A stretch of DNA of 53,656 bases. Source: Hyphomicrobiales bacterium (GTDB lineage Bacteria; Pseudomonadota; Alphaproteobacteria; Rhizobiales; Beijerinckiaceae). The notes beneath the pieces were generated by a model. The model had not been told where the DNA came from and did not search any database. It worked only from the letters and a program-made list of their open reading frames with translations. Shown in pieces: positions 1 through 9,314 of the stretch (position 1 is the stretch's first letter; the number at the start of each line of letters is the position of its first letter). The translations under genes were made by a program, and so were the position numbers. The stretch is from assembly GCA_027483795.1 (NCBI GenBank), contig JAIXTT010000054.1, forward strand, positions 1-53,656, read 5' to 3'.

Positions 1-669
<669 letters not shown>

Positions 670-1599
670 ATGAAGAACCTGACCCTGAAGCAGCTGCGCT
701 ATTTCGAGGCGGTGGCCCGGCACGGCCATTTCGGCCGCGCGGCCGAGGCCTGCGCCATTTCGCAGCCCGCCCTGTCGATGCAGATCAAGGAATTGGAGGA
801 GACGCTGGGGACCGAACTCTTCGAGCGCGGGGCCCGGCATGTCCGCCTGACGCGTTTCGGCGAGGACTTCCTTCCCCGGGCGCGCGACGTGCTGCGTTCC
901 GTGGAAGAGATGGGCGACATGGCGCGGGCGTCGCGGGACCGGCTGGGCGGGCGGCTCCGCATCGGCGTGATCCCGACCGTCGCGCCCTATCTGCTGCCGA
1001 CGATCATCGGCGATCTGACGCGCGCCAATCCCGATCTCGACATCCATGTCCGCGAGACGCTGACGCCCCGGCTCCTGCAGGAGCTCGCGGAGGGGCGGCT
1101 CGACACGGCGATCCTCGCGGTTCCCGTGGCGCTGGCCTCGCTCGCGGCGGAACCCTTGTTCGACGAGGATTTCGTGCTCGTGCGCCCGCGGGCGGATGCC
1201 GACAAGCCGGTTCCCGACCGGGAGAAGCTGCGCGAGATGCGGCTTCTTCTGCTCGAGGAAGGACACTGCTTCCGCGATCAGGCGCTCTCCTTCTGCAGTC
1301 TCGAATCCTCGGCCCCGCGCGAACTGCTCGACGGCAGCTCGCTGTCCACGCTCGTGCAGATGGTGGGCGCGGGCATCGGCGTGACGCTGATCCCCGAAAT
1401 GGCCGTTCCGGTCGAAACCCGTTCGGCCGACGTCGCCGTGGCGCGTTTCGAAGGCGAGCGGCCGAAGCGGACGATCGGCATGGTCTGGCGGCGCACGAGC
1501 CCGCTCGCGCGCCAGCTCGAACGGATCGCGGACACCGTCAGGCTCTCGGCCGAAGGGTTGCGGAACGCGGCTGCGGTCGGAGGGCCCTCCCCGTCATGA
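670..1599 (+). CDS. oxyR: OxyR, peroxide-sensing LysR-type regulator
   Basis: This is a LysR-type activator of about 309 residues that senses hydrogen peroxide through a reversible disulfide. An N-terminal winged helix-turn-helix (residues about 1-60, LRYFEAVARHGHFGRAAEAC then SQPALSMQIKELE) is followed by the LysR effector domain. The decisive feature is GHCFRDQALSFC, which places C200 and C209 at the positions of the redox-active Cys199 and Cys208 of E. coli OxyR, in the same LEEGHCxRDQ context. A GTG at 667 lies directly before the ATG at 670; I chose the ATG because it starts the usual MKNLTLKQLRYF. No strong ribosome site is visible. It is divergent from katG, its expected target, and converges with glcB. 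Confidence 0.95.
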   Translation: MKNLTLKQLRYFEAVARHGHFGRAAEACAISQPALSMQIKELEETLGTELFERGARHVRLTRFGEDFLPRARDVLRSVEEMGDMARASRDRLGGRLRIGVIPTVAPYLLPTIIGDLTRANPDLDIHVRETLTPRLLQELAEGRLDTAILAVPVALASLAAEPLFDEDFVLVRPRADADKPVPDREKLREMRLLLLEEGHCFRDQALSFCSLESSAPRELLDGSSLSTLVQMVGAGIGVTLIPEMAVPVETRSADVAVARFEGERPKRTIGMVWRRTSPLARQLERIADTVRLSAEGLRNAAAVGGPSPS

Positions 1600-1602
1600 A
1601 GA

Positions 1603-1628
1603 AGGCCCGCTCCGGGGGGAGCGGGCCT
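1603..1628. terminator. Hairpin between convergent oxyR and glcB
   Basis: A perfect 11-bp inverted repeat (AGGCCCGCTCC at 1603-1613 and its complement at 1618-1628) with a GGGG loop lies just after the oxyR stop at 1599 and before the glcB stop at 1658. The position suits a bidirectional terminator. There is no long T run on either side, so its efficiency is uncertain. Confidence 0.75.
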
Positions 1629-1657
1629 CGACTCGGATCGTCTCGGACGCCGTGCGT

Positions 1658-3820
1658 TCAGGCCGAGGCCTTCGCCTCGCGACGACGGGCGTGGAGAACG
1701 AATTCCGTGTAGCCGTTCGCCTGTTCGCGACCCTTGAAGACGAGGTCGCAGGCCGCCTTGAAGGCGACGCCGTCGAAGGCGGGAGCCATGGACTTGTAGA
1801 GCGGGTCGCCGGCATTCTGGCGGTCGACGACCTGCGCCATGCGCTTCATGGTCTCCATCACCTGCGCTTCCGAGCAGATGCCGTGACGCAGCCAGTTGGC
1901 GATGTGCTGGCTGGAGATGCGCAGCGTCGCACGATCCTCCATCAGCCCGACGTCATGGATGTCCGGCACCTTGGAGCAGCCGACGCCCTGATCGATCCAG
2001 CGCACGACGTAGCCGAGAATGCCCTGCGCATTGTTGTCGAGTTCCTGCTGCACCGCGTCCGGCGCGAAGTTCGACTGCGAGACCGGGATCGTCAGGATGT
2101 CCGAGAGCTTGGCGGGCGAGCGGCTCGCGAGTTCCTTCTGACGGCCGAAGACGTCGACCTGATGGTAATGCAGCGCATGCAGCGCCGCCGCCGTCGGGGA
2201 CGGCACCCAGGCGGTGTTCGCGCCCGAGCGCGGATGACCGACCTTCTGCTCGAGCATGTCGGCCATCCGGTCCGGCGCGGCCCACATGCCCTTGCCGATC
2301 TGGGCGCGGCCGGGCAGGCCCATGGCGAGGCCGACATCGACGTTGTTGTCTTCATAGGCCTTGATCCAGGCGGTCGCGCGCATGTCGTTCTTGCGCACCA
2401 CCGGCCCCGCTTCCATCGCGGTGTGGATCTCGTCGCCCGTACGATCGAGGAAGCCCGTATTGATGAACACCACGCGCTCGGAGGCGGCGCCGATGCAGGC
2501 GGCGAGGTTCACCGTGGTGCGGCGCTCCTCGTCCATGATGCCCATCTTCACCGCATTGCGCTTGAGGCCCAGCACGTCCTCGACGCGGGCGAAGACCTCG
2601 GAGGAGAAGGCGACCTCGTCCGGCCCGTGCATCTTCGGCTTCACGATGTAGACCGAGCCCGCCCGCGAATTGCGGAGCCGGCCGCGGCCGTCGATGTCGG
2701 TCTTGGCGATCAGCACGCTGACCATGGCGTCGAGCAGACCCTCGGGCGTCTCCGCGCCGGCGGCGTCGAGCACCGCGTCGGTGAACATGTGCATGCCGAC
2801 ATTGCGGATCAGCATCAGGCTGCGGCCGTGGAGCCGCACCTCGCCGCCCTTGGCCGCCGTGTAGACGCGGTCGGGATTGAGCGAGCGGGTCACCGTCGTG
2901 CCGCCCTTGGGGAAGTCGGCGGCGAGATCGCCGCGCATCAGGCCGAGCCAGTTGCGATAGACGACGACCTTGTCCTCGGCGTCGACCGCCGCGACCGAGT
3001 CCTCCATGTCGATGATCGTGGAGACGGCCGCCTCGACGACGAGGTCGGCGACGCCCGCCGGATCCGTCCCGCCGATCGGGTGGGAGCGATCGATCACGAT
3101 CTCGACATGAAGACCGTGATGGCCGAGCAGCACGCCCTTGGGCGCAGCGGCTTCGCCGGTGAAGCCCTTGAACTGCGCCGCATCCTTCAGGCCGGTCTTC
3201 GTGCCGCCCTTCAGCGTCACGACGAGCGCGCCGCCTTCGACGGCATAGCCCGTCGAATCCGCATGCGAGCCCGAGGCGAGCGGGGCTGCGAGATCGAGCG
3301 TCTCGCGCGCCTTGGCGATGACCTTCGCGCCGCGCAGCGGGTTGTACTTGCCCATGCGCTCCGCGCCGTCCGTCTCCGGGATCGCGTCGGTGCCGTAGAG
3401 CGCGTCATAGAGCGAACCCCAGCGCGCATTCGCGGCGTTCAGCGCATAGCGCGCGTTCGAGGCGGGAACCACGAGCTGCGCGCCCGCGATGCGGGCGATC
3501 TCGTCGTCGACGCTCTCCGTGGTGATCTTCGCCGCCGCCGGAGCGGGGCGCAGATAGCCGATCTCGCGCAGGAAGGCCTCATAGGCGACGGCGTCGTGAG
3601 GACGGCCCTTGCGGGCGCGGTGCCAGCCGTCGATCTCGTTCTGCAGCCGGTCGCGCTCGGCGAGAAGGGCCGCGTTGCGGGGACCGAAATCGCGCAGGAG
3701 CCCGGCATAGCCCGACCAGAAGGCCTGCGACGAGACGCCGGAGCCGGGCAGCGCTTCGCGCTCGATGAAGGCGTGGAGTTCTTCCTCGATCCGCAGACCT
3801 TCGACGGTGATCCTCGGCAT
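1658..3820 (-). CDS. glcB: Malate synthase G
   Basis: Malate synthase G condenses glyoxylate and acetyl-CoA to malate in the cytoplasm. The protein of 720 residues has the usual length of the single-chain G form. Family hallmarks are visible: [17 protein letters not shown] (active-site Arg region), the block around [15 protein letters not shown] near the C-terminus, [20 protein letters not shown], and [20 protein letters not shown]. The ATG at 3820 is preceded by AAGGAGACGAG on the coding strand, a good ribosome site. It stands alone, converging on oxyR. The 178 bases upstream (3821-3998) hold its promoter and the end of the next gene; no specific operator is recognisable. Glyoxylate could come from glycolate or from isocitrate-lyase-type cleavage, including the lyases further right, but that link is inference. 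Confidence 0.96.
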   Translation of the reverse strand: MPRITVEGLRIEEELHAFIEREALPGSGVSSQAFWSGYAGLLRDFGPRNAALLAERDRLQNEIDGWHRARKGRPHDAVAYEAFLREIGYLRPAPAAAKITTESVDDEIARIAGAQLVVPASNARYALNAANARWGSLYDALYGTDAIPETDGAERMGKYNPLRGAKVIAKARETLDLAAPLASGSHADSTGYAVEGGALVVTLKGGTKTGLKDAAQFKGFTGEAAAPKGVLLGHHGLHVEIVIDRSHPIGGTDPAGVADLVVEAAVSTIIDMEDSVAAVDAEDKVVVYRNWLGLMRGDLAADFPKGGTTVTRSLNPDRVYTAAKGGEVRLHGRSLMLIRNVGMHMFTDAVLDAAGAETPEGLLDAMVSVLIAKTDIDGRGRLRNSRAGSVYIVKPKMHGPDEVAFSSEVFARVEDVLGLKRNAVKMGIMDEERRTTVNLAACIGAASERVVFINTGFLDRTGDEIHTAMEAGPVVRKNDMRATAWIKAYEDNNVDVGLAMGLPGRAQIGKGMWAAPDRMADMLEQKVGHPRSGANTAWVPSPTAAALHALHYHQVDVFGRQKELASRSPAKLSDILTIPVSQSNFAPDAVQQELDNNAQGILGYVVRWIDQGVGCSKVPDIHDVGLMEDRATLRISSQHIANWLRHGICSEAQVMETMKRMAQVVDRQNAGDPLYKSMAPAFDGVAFKAACDLVFKGREQANGYTEFVLHARRREAKASA

Positions 3821-3998
3821 TCTCGTCTCCTTGCAATCCGTGCCGGGCGCGTCCGCGATGCGGCGCGGCCTCGGCTTTCGAAGGGATCATATAGGCGGCG
3901 TGCGCAAAAAGGGTCGGGCGGCGACGTGAATGCACTTTCTCCGATGCGGACATGAATGCCCGCGCCGTGCCGTGCCGCCGCCGGACCGCGCCCTCGCG

Positions 3999-4841
3999 TT
4001 ACGCGGCCTTGCTCTTCAGCGGCAGGTTCAGGATGCGCCGGGCATCCTTCCAATCGGCGACCGGGCGGCCGTATTCCGCGCAGATGTCGACCGTCCGCTT
4101 GACCAGCGCGGCATTGGAGGGCGCGAGCGTGTCGCGATCCCAGCGGATATTGTCCTCGAGACCCGTCCGGGCATGGCCGCCTTCCGCCACCGACCAGCGG
4201 TTCACCACCGCCTGATTGGGGCCGATGCCCGCCGCGCACCACGGCGCGTCCTCGCCGAACAGGCGCTTGACGGTGTGCAGATAGAAATCGAACACCTCGC
4301 GGTCGACGGGCATGGCGTTCTTCACGCCCATGACGAATTGCACATAGGGCCGCTCGGGCAGCTCGCCGCGCTTCCACATCAGATGCGCCTGGAAGATGTG
4401 CGACAGGTCGAAGGCCTCGATCTCGGGCCGCACGCCGAAGGTGCGCATCTCGGAGGCGAGCCAGGCGACGAGATCCGGCGGATTTTCATAGACGCGGGTC
4501 GGGAAATTGTTCGAACCGACCGAAAGGCTCGCCATGTCGGGGCGGAGCGGCAGCATGCCGCCGCGGGCTTGCCCCGCGCCGGAGCGGCCGCCGGTGGAAA
4601 GCTGCACGATCATGCCGGGGCAATGCTTCTCGATGCCCTCCTTCAGCCGCGCGAAGCGCTCGGGATCGGAGGTCGGCTTGCCCTCGTCGTCGCGCACATG
4701 GCAATGCGCGATGGAGGCGCCGGCCTCGAAGGAGGCGTGCGTGCTCTCGATCTGTTCGGCGACCGTCACGGGCACCGCCGGATTGTCGGCCTTGGTCGGC
4801 ACCGAACCCGTGATGGCCACGCAGATGATGCAAGGCTCCAT
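3999..4841 (-). CDS. BKACE family beta-keto acid cleavage enzyme (DUF849)
   Basis: The 280-residue product belongs to the beta-keto acid cleavage enzymes, zinc proteins that react a beta-keto acid with acetyl-CoA to give acetoacetate and a new acyl-CoA. The zinc ligands are visible as H46 and H48 in ASIAHCHVRD, and the family motifs LSTGGRSG and GSNNFP follow. AAGIGPNQ, and WSVAEGGHARTGLEDN near residues 225-240 (third zinc ligand Glu and the DN motif), complete the set. The start ATG at 4839-4841 has GGGGGGAAG seven to fifteen bases upstream. The substrate in this family is set by a few pocket residues and cannot be told here; the best-known member acts on 3-keto-5-aminohexanoate of lysine fermentation. 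It is divergent from the hydroxy-acid dehydrogenase gene across 276 bases. Confidence 0.88.
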   Translation of the reverse strand: MEPCIICVAITGSVPTKADNPAVPVTVAEQIESTHASFEAGASIAHCHVRDDEGKPTSDPERFARLKEGIEKHCPGMIVQLSTGGRSGAGQARGGMLPLRPDMASLSVGSNNFPTRVYENPPDLVAWLASEMRTFGVRPEIEAFDLSHIFQAHLMWKRGELPERPYVQFVMGVKNAMPVDREVFDFYLHTVKRLFGEDAPWCAAGIGPNQAVVNRWSVAEGGHARTGLEDNIRWDRDTLAPSNAALVKRTVDICAEYGRPVADWKDARRILNLPLKSKAA

Positions 4842-5117
4842 CGTCTTCCCCCCGAATTGTTCTTTTTCATCACGCGGTTCGTTCCGCCTGCGCCGAGACG
4901 GGGCCGCCCGGGGCGACCCGCTGCTCGACGGCCTGCGGCCGTTTCCCGATTCCGCGATATCGGACGACGAACCTCCCGGCAAGACCTCGCACGCCGCCGT
5001 GCACCGCCGGAGCGGTGCCGGGCTCCCCCGCCCTCCTCCCCCGAGATCTTTTTCCTTGACCCTCGAAGCGTCGCCCCCGAGCTTGGGCGCTGCGGATGGG
5101 GAGTTCCGGGGCGCGCG

Positions 5118-6326
5118 ATGGCGAAGGATGCGTGGAAGCGCGAAGCGAGCTCGGTCGACGCCATGCGGCGCGCGGCGGCGCGGGTGCTGCCGCGGCCGGT
5201 GTTCGATTTCGCGGACGGCGGCGCGGAGGACGAGGCGACCCTGCGCGCCAACGAGAACGCCTTCGACGCCGTCGACTTCCTGCCCAAACCGCTCGACGGC
5301 AGCCCCTCGCGCGATCTCTCGACGGAGCTTTTCGGCCGACGCCTCGCCATGCCCGTGATGATCGGGCCGACGGGCCTTGCGGGTCTGTTCAGCCCGCAGG
5401 GCGAGATCGCGGCGGCCCGCGCGGCGGCCGCCGCCGGAACGGCCTATTGCCTCAGCCACGGCTCGGTCTGCACGCTGGAGGAGCTCGCCGCGAGCGGGGC
5501 CTCGCCGCGCTGGATGCAGATCTTCATCTACAAGGATCGCGGCTTCACCGACGAACTGACCGATCGCGCGGCCGCGGCGGGATATGACGCGCTGGTGCTC
5601 ACCATCGACAATCAGCTGCTCGGGAACCGCGAACGCGACCTCCGCAACGGCTTCACGATTCCGCCCTCGCTGCGGTTGTCGGCGCTGCCCTCGCTGATGC
5701 TCCGTCTGCCCTGGCTCATGCGGATGGCCCCGGAACTGAAGAAGATCACCTTCGGCAATTACGTCCGCCCGGGCGAGCCCGCCGATCCGGCCTCCATCGC
5801 CGCGCGGATGGCCTCGATGCTCGACCCGGCGATGTCGTGGGACGACGTGGCGCGCGTCAGGAAGCGCTGGTCGGGGCCGCTGTTGCTGAAGGGCGTGCTC
5901 CATCCCGACGAGGCCGCGCGGGCGGTCGAGGCGGGGGTCGACGGCCTCATCGTTTCGAACCATGGCGGGCGGCAGCTCGACGGAGCCGTCGCGGCCTTCC
6001 GCGCCCTCCCCCCGATCGTCGATCGCGTCGCGGGCCGCGTCCCCGTGCTGATGGACGGCGGCGTCCGGCGCGGCGCGGACGTGGTCAAGGCCGTCGCCCT
6101 GGGCGCGCGCTGCTGCCTCCTCGGACGGCCGATCCTGTGGGGCCTCGCGGTCGGCGGCGAAGCCGGCGCGGCCCATGTGCTCGACATCTTCCGCCGCGAG
6201 ATCGACCGCGTGACGGGCCTTCTGGGCGTCCGCCGGCTCGACGAACTCGGCCCGCATCTTCTCGTCCCGCGGGACACAACCTTCCCCTTCCCCGGATTCC
6301 CCTTCCCCGGAGCTCGCGCCTCATGA
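5118..6326 (+). CDS. FMN-dependent alpha-hydroxy-acid dehydrogenase (LldD family)
   Basis: A 402-residue TIM-barrel flavoprotein of the lactate dehydrogenase/glycolate oxidase family, which oxidises L-2-hydroxy acids to 2-keto acids. The catalytic base H282 and R285 sit in SNHGGRQLDG, K258 in LLLKGVLHP, and the FMN phosphate loop in LMDGGVRRGADVVKAVALGA and LLGRPILWG. Two substrate-binding tyrosines of characterised members (Tyr24 and Tyr129 of spinach glycolate oxidase) are phenylalanine here: F31 in DFADGGAEDE and F136 in MQIFIYKDR. That suggests an unusual substrate or mechanism. The C-terminus carries an odd FPFPGFPFPG repeat. The ATG at 5118 begins the conserved N-terminus but has only a weak ribosome site. 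The stop overlaps the next gene's start (ATGA), so the two are translationally coupled. Confidence 0.88.
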   Translation: MAKDAWKREASSVDAMRRAAARVLPRPVFDFADGGAEDEATLRANENAFDAVDFLPKPLDGSPSRDLSTELFGRRLAMPVMIGPTGLAGLFSPQGEIAAARAAAAAGTAYCLSHGSVCTLEELAASGASPRWMQIFIYKDRGFTDELTDRAAAAGYDALVLTIDNQLLGNRERDLRNGFTIPPSLRLSALPSLMLRLPWLMRMAPELKKITFGNYVRPGEPADPASIAARMASMLDPAMSWDDVARVRKRWSGPLLLKGVLHPDEAARAVEAGVDGLIVSNHGGRQLDGAVAAFRALPPIVDRVAGRVPVLMDGGVRRGADVVKAVALGARCCLLGRPILWGLAVGGEAGAAHVLDIFRREIDRVTGLLGVRRLDELGPHLLVPRDTTFPFPGFPFPGARAS

Positions 6327-7009
6327 TCGAAGATCCCCCTCTCGTCACGCTGCGCCGATCGCAGCACCGCCCTTCGGCGGACCGCATCGCCGCCTTGACG
6401 GGCGTCCCGACGGGCCATGTCGCGGACGCGATGGACGGGCGCGGCTCGTTCGACGCGGCGATCAAGGCCTGCTTCCCCGATCAGGCGCATTTCTGCGGCG
6501 TCGCGATCACCTGCCATGCGGGTCCGGCGGACAATCTGGCGGTGATGGCGGCCTTGGCGGTGCTGTCGCCGGGCGACGTGATCGTGGCGGGAACGGACGG
6601 CTACAAGGCGACCGCGGTGGTCGGCGATCTCGTGCTCGGCATGGCGAAGAATTCGGGGGCGGTCGGTTTCGTCACCGACGGCTGCGTGCGCGATCTGCCC
6701 GGGATCAGGGGCGTGGGCCTGCCCTGCCTCGCCGCGGGCGTCACCCCGAACTCTCCGGTGCGCAACGGCCCCGGCACGGTCGGCCTTCCGGTGGTGGTCG
6801 GCGGGGTCGCCGTCGAGACGGGCGACGTCATCGTGGCGGATGCGGACGGCGCGGTCGTCGTTCCCTTCGCGCTGATCGACCATGTGATCGCGCGCGTGGC
6901 GGAGATCGCCAAGGCCGAAGCCGCCTTCGAAGCCAAGGTGAAGGCCGGGCTCCGCGTGCCTGATTTCGTTACGGCGCTCTACGACTCGGGCCGCGTGCGG
7001 GAGATCTGA
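6323..7009 (+). CDS. RraA-like / HMG-type aldolase-decarboxylase
   Basis: The 228-residue product is of the RraA / 4-hydroxy-4-methyl-2-oxoglutarate aldolase fold (older label: demethylmenaquinone methyltransferase-like). Members bind a divalent metal and cleave hydroxy-oxo-diacids or decarboxylate oxaloacetate; the E. coli RraA subgroup instead inhibits RNase E. The motif GVAITCHAGPADNLAVMAA and the signature GFVTDGCVRDLPGI with its Arg-Asp pair are visible, as are GDVIVAGTDGYK and GDVIVADADGAVVVP. It overlaps the hydroxy-acid dehydrogenase gene by four bases, so a joint pathway (oxidation of a hydroxy acid, then aldol cleavage of the keto acid) is a reasonable inference. An enzymatic role is more likely than RNase E inhibition because of that coupling. 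Confidence 0.85.
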   Translation: MIEDPPLVTLRRSQHRPSADRIAALTGVPTGHVADAMDGRGSFDAAIKACFPDQAHFCGVAITCHAGPADNLAVMAALAVLSPGDVIVAGTDGYKATAVVGDLVLGMAKNSGAVGFVTDGCVRDLPGIRGVGLPCLAAGVTPNSPVRNGPGTVGLPVVVGGVAVETGDVIVADADGAVVVPFALIDHVIARVAEIAKAEAAFEAKVKAGLRVPDFVTALYDSGRVREI

Positions 7010-7023
7010 CGGCGTCGGGCCCG

Positions 7024-8037
7024 TCAGGCGGCCATGGGGCGGACGAGACCGGAGACGGCGTCGAGGAATTGCCGGGTCGCGCTTTCATGCGAGAAACCGG
7101 ACGCGAAGGCGCGGCACCGCTCACGCGGGATGGCCAGCGCGGATCGGGCCGCGTTTCCGATATCCGCATCGAGAACGCCGCAGCCCGCCGCCGCGATCGT
7201 CGACAGGATGCCCGGTTGCGGCAAGGCCGCGACGGGCAGACCCGAGGACAGCGCTTCGAGCAGGACGAGGCCGAACGTGTCCGTGGTGCTGGGGAAGACG
7301 AAGAGGTCGCAGGCCGCATAGATCCGGGCCAGTTCTTCGCCCTTCTGCACGCCTTTGAAGACGGCCGAGGGATAGGCCGCTTCCAATCGAGCGCGGTCCG
7401 GACCGTCGCCGACGATCACTTTCGTGCCGGGAATGTCGGCCTTCAGAAAGGCTTCGATGTTCTTCTCGACCGCGACGCGACCGACGAACAGCGAGATCGG
7501 TCCGGGAAGATCGAGCTTCGCGTCCGGTCGCGGACGGAAGAGGTCGCCGTCCACGCCGCGCGACCAGATCACGAGATTGCGGAAGCCGCGGGCCGTCAAT
7601 TCCGCCTTGAGCGCCTCGGTCGCGACGAAGGTGACGGACGCGGCCGAATGAAACCGCTTGAGAAGACCGTAGGACCAAGCCTCCGGCACCGGGACGCGGG
7701 CGGCGAGATATTCCGGATAGCGCGTATGGTAGCAGGTGGAGAAAGGGATGCCCGCGGAGATCGCATGGCGACGGGCGAGAAAGCCGAGCGGGCCTTCGGT
7801 CGAGATATGGAGGGCGTCGGCACGTTCGGCCGTGATCGCCCGCGCCACTTCGGACGGCGTCGCCAGCGACAGCCGGATCTCCGGATAGCCCGGCATCGGC
7901 ACCGTCCGCCGGCCTTCGGGCGTCAGGAAACGGATTTCGGCGCCGAGACGCGGCGCCTCTTCGGACAACCGTTCCAAGGTCCGCACGACGCCGTTGACCT
8001 GCGGTCGCCAGGCATCCGTGACGACCAGCACGCGCAT
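7024..8037 (-). CDS. agt: GT4 glycosyltransferase, probably the phosphate-stress glycolipid synthase Agt
   Basis: A 337-residue retaining glycosyltransferase of family 4 with two Rossmann-like domains. The N-terminal RVLVVTDAWRPQVNGVVRTL, the central linker FVGRVAVEKNIEAFLK and the donor-binding block STTDTFGLVLLEALSSGLPV are typical. In alphaproteobacteria, close relatives lie beside plcP and transfer glucose or glucuronic acid to diacylglycerol to make phosphorus-free glycolipids. Here the ATG overlaps the plcP stop (ATGA), and the gene is the last of the pst-pho operon. Nothing in the sequence alone fixes the sugar donor; a mannosyl or other transferase is possible. The function is therefore drawn from family plus context. 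No signal peptide or membrane span is seen, as expected for a peripheral membrane enzyme. Confidence 0.82.
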   Translation of the reverse strand: MRVLVVTDAWRPQVNGVVRTLERLSEEAPRLGAEIRFLTPEGRRTVPMPGYPEIRLSLATPSEVARAITAERADALHISTEGPLGFLARRHAISAGIPFSTCYHTRYPEYLAARVPVPEAWSYGLLKRFHSAASVTFVATEALKAELTARGFRNLVIWSRGVDGDLFRPRPDAKLDLPGPISLFVGRVAVEKNIEAFLKADIPGTKVIVGDGPDRARLEAAYPSAVFKGVQKGEELARIYAACDLFVFPSTTDTFGLVLLEALSSGLPVAALPQPGILSTIAAAGCGVLDADIGNAARSALAIPRERCRAFASGFSHESATRQFLDAVSGLVRPMAA

Positions 8038-8834
8038 CAGGCGGCGACCTTCAAAGGCGACGCGGTCGCGAAGGATGCCCGCGTCGCCGGGTCGGCCCAG
8101 TCGACGAGTTCGACGGTGCCGTCGGTTCGCTCGATCAGAGCGGTGCAGGAATCCACCCAGTCGCCGCAGTTGAGATAGAGGAAACCGTCCGCGTCGCTGA
8201 CCGCCGCCTTGTGGATGTGGCCGCAGACGACGCCGTCCACGTTCGCCTTGCGGGCATCGTCGGCCACGGCGCGCTCATAGGCCCCGATATAGTTCACCGC
8301 CCTCTTCACCTTGGCCTTGCTCCAACCGGAGAAGGACCAATAGGGCAGGCCGAGCCGTCGGCGGACGAAACCGATCGCGACGTTGAGCGTGATGGCGAGG
8401 TCGTAGGCACGGTCGCCGAGAAGGGCGAGCCAGCGGATATTGGCGACGACCATGTCGTATTTGTCGCCGTGCAGCACGAGAAGGCGACGTCCGTCGGCCG
8501 TCTCATGGACGAATTCCTCGTGGATCTCGATGCCGCCGAAACCGCTCCCGGCGTAATCGCGCAGGAACTCGTCATGATTGCCCGGGACGTAGACGATCCG
8601 CGTTCCCTTGCGCACCTTGCGCAGCAGTTTCTGCACGACGTCGTTGTGCGCCTGCGGCCAGTACCAGCTTTTCCGGAGCCGCCAACCGTCGACGATGTCG
8701 CCGACCAGAAATACGGTATCGGCTTCGACATGCTTGAGAAAATCCAGCAGCATCTCGGCGTTGCATCCGCGCGTTCCGAGATGCACGTCCGAGATGAAGA
8801 TGCTGCGGACGCGGATGAGATCGTCTTCGTTCAA
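8037..8834 (-). CDS. plcP: PlcP, phosphate-stress phospholipase C (metallophosphoesterase)
   Basis: A 265-residue calcineurin-type metallophosphoesterase. The metal-binding motifs appear in order: DVHLG, GDIVDGW, GNHDE, LHGDKYD and CGHIHKA. It resembles UDP-2,3-diacylglucosamine hydrolases and is often so annotated, but the relative in Sinorhizobium meliloti, PlcP, degrades phosphatidylcholine to diacylglycerol under phosphate starvation. The pst/pho operon and the overlapping glycosyltransferase favour that role; diacylglycerol would feed Agt and also BtaA (31-33 kb). The start appears to be TTG at 8832-8834: it overlaps the stop of the winged-helix gene (TTGA) and has GGGAGG seven bases upstream. 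No ATG exists before the conserved RSIFISDVHLG. Confidence 0.88.
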   Translation of the reverse strand: MNEDDLIRVRSIFISDVHLGTRGCNAEMLLDFLKHVEADTVFLVGDIVDGWRLRKSWYWPQAHNDVVQKLLRKVRKGTRIVYVPGNHDEFLRDYAGSGFGGIEIHEEFVHETADGRRLLVLHGDKYDMVVANIRWLALLGDRAYDLAITLNVAIGFVRRRLGLPYWSFSGWSKAKVKRAVNYIGAYERAVADDARKANVDGVVCGHIHKAAVSDADGFLYLNCGDWVDSCTALIERTDGTVELVDWADPATRASFATASPLKVAA

Positions 8835-9313
8835 GACCCTGCCTCCCGTTCGGCCTCCTTCGCTTGCAGGATTCGTGTTTCGCTTTCGTGACGCCGGAAC
8901 GGCGCGACGGACGATTCTGACGTCGAGGGCGCTTCGGGCAGGGGCCCGAATTCCGCCGCGAGGCGCGCGAGGATGACGGCCATCGTTTCGCGATCCAAGG
9001 CGAAGACGTTCGGATCTCGCCCCACGACCCTGATCAGCCTGTAGTTCAGCAGGCGATAGAGGCGAAGGCTCAGCTTCTCGCGGTCTTGAACCTCTTCGGT
9101 CTGGAGTTGCCTTTCCGAAGCGGGCGCCTCGGCAAGGCGACGCAGGATCTTCCTGGCGGCGGGATCGGCCAGGCAGACGAGCGCACGATCATGCATTTCC
9201 GGCTCGAGTCCATGCTCGAAATCCGGGAGCGCATGCAGATCCAGAACGCGGAGATAGCGTCCCATGTTCGGGCGTTCGAGACGGCGAGCGCGCCGCTCGC
9301 TGGCGTCGGGCAT
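8831..9313 (-). CDS. Small winged-helix protein between phoB and plcP
   Basis: I do not recognise a named family. The product of about 160 residues has a central segment (residues about 40-115) reading ALVCLADPAARKILRRLAEA and then LSLRLYRLLNYRLIRVVGRD, which resembles an ArsR/MarR-like winged helix-turn-helix. The C-terminal 40 residues are polar and probably disordered. The ATG at 9311-9313 starts one base after the phoB stop, and the gene's own stop overlaps the plcP TTG start, so it is translated with both. A longer open frame upstream into phoB exists, but the spacing favours this start. A role as an accessory regulator of the lipid-remodelling genes is an inference from position only. 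Confidence 0.7.
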   Translation of the reverse strand: MPDASERRARRLERPNMGRYLRVLDLHALPDFEHGLEPEMHDRALVCLADPAARKILRRLAEAPASERQLQTEEVQDREKLSLRLYRLLNYRLIRVVGRDPNVFALDRETMAVILARLAAEFGPLPEAPSTSESSVAPFRRHESETRILQAKEAEREAGS

Positions 9314-9314
9314 C

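Noticed and set aside
1652-3955. Very long open frame antisense to glcB
   Set aside because: Its translation is rich in Arg, His and Asp with no family features, and the opposite strand encodes an unmistakable malate synthase. Similar mirror frames lie against pstA, the BKACE gene, the double permease, the TctA-TctB gene and btaA; all are products of high GC.
6282-6318. CCTTCCCCGGATTCC-type repeats at the end of the hydroxy-acid dehydrogenase gene as a regulatory repeat
   Set aside because: They lie in the coding frame and simply encode a short FPFPG repeat; two imperfect copies only.
8037-8834. LpxH-type UDP-2,3-diacylglucosamine hydrolase of lipid A synthesis
   Set aside because: The fold fits, but the position at the end of the pst-phoB operon with a coupled lipid glycosyltransferase matches PlcP much better.
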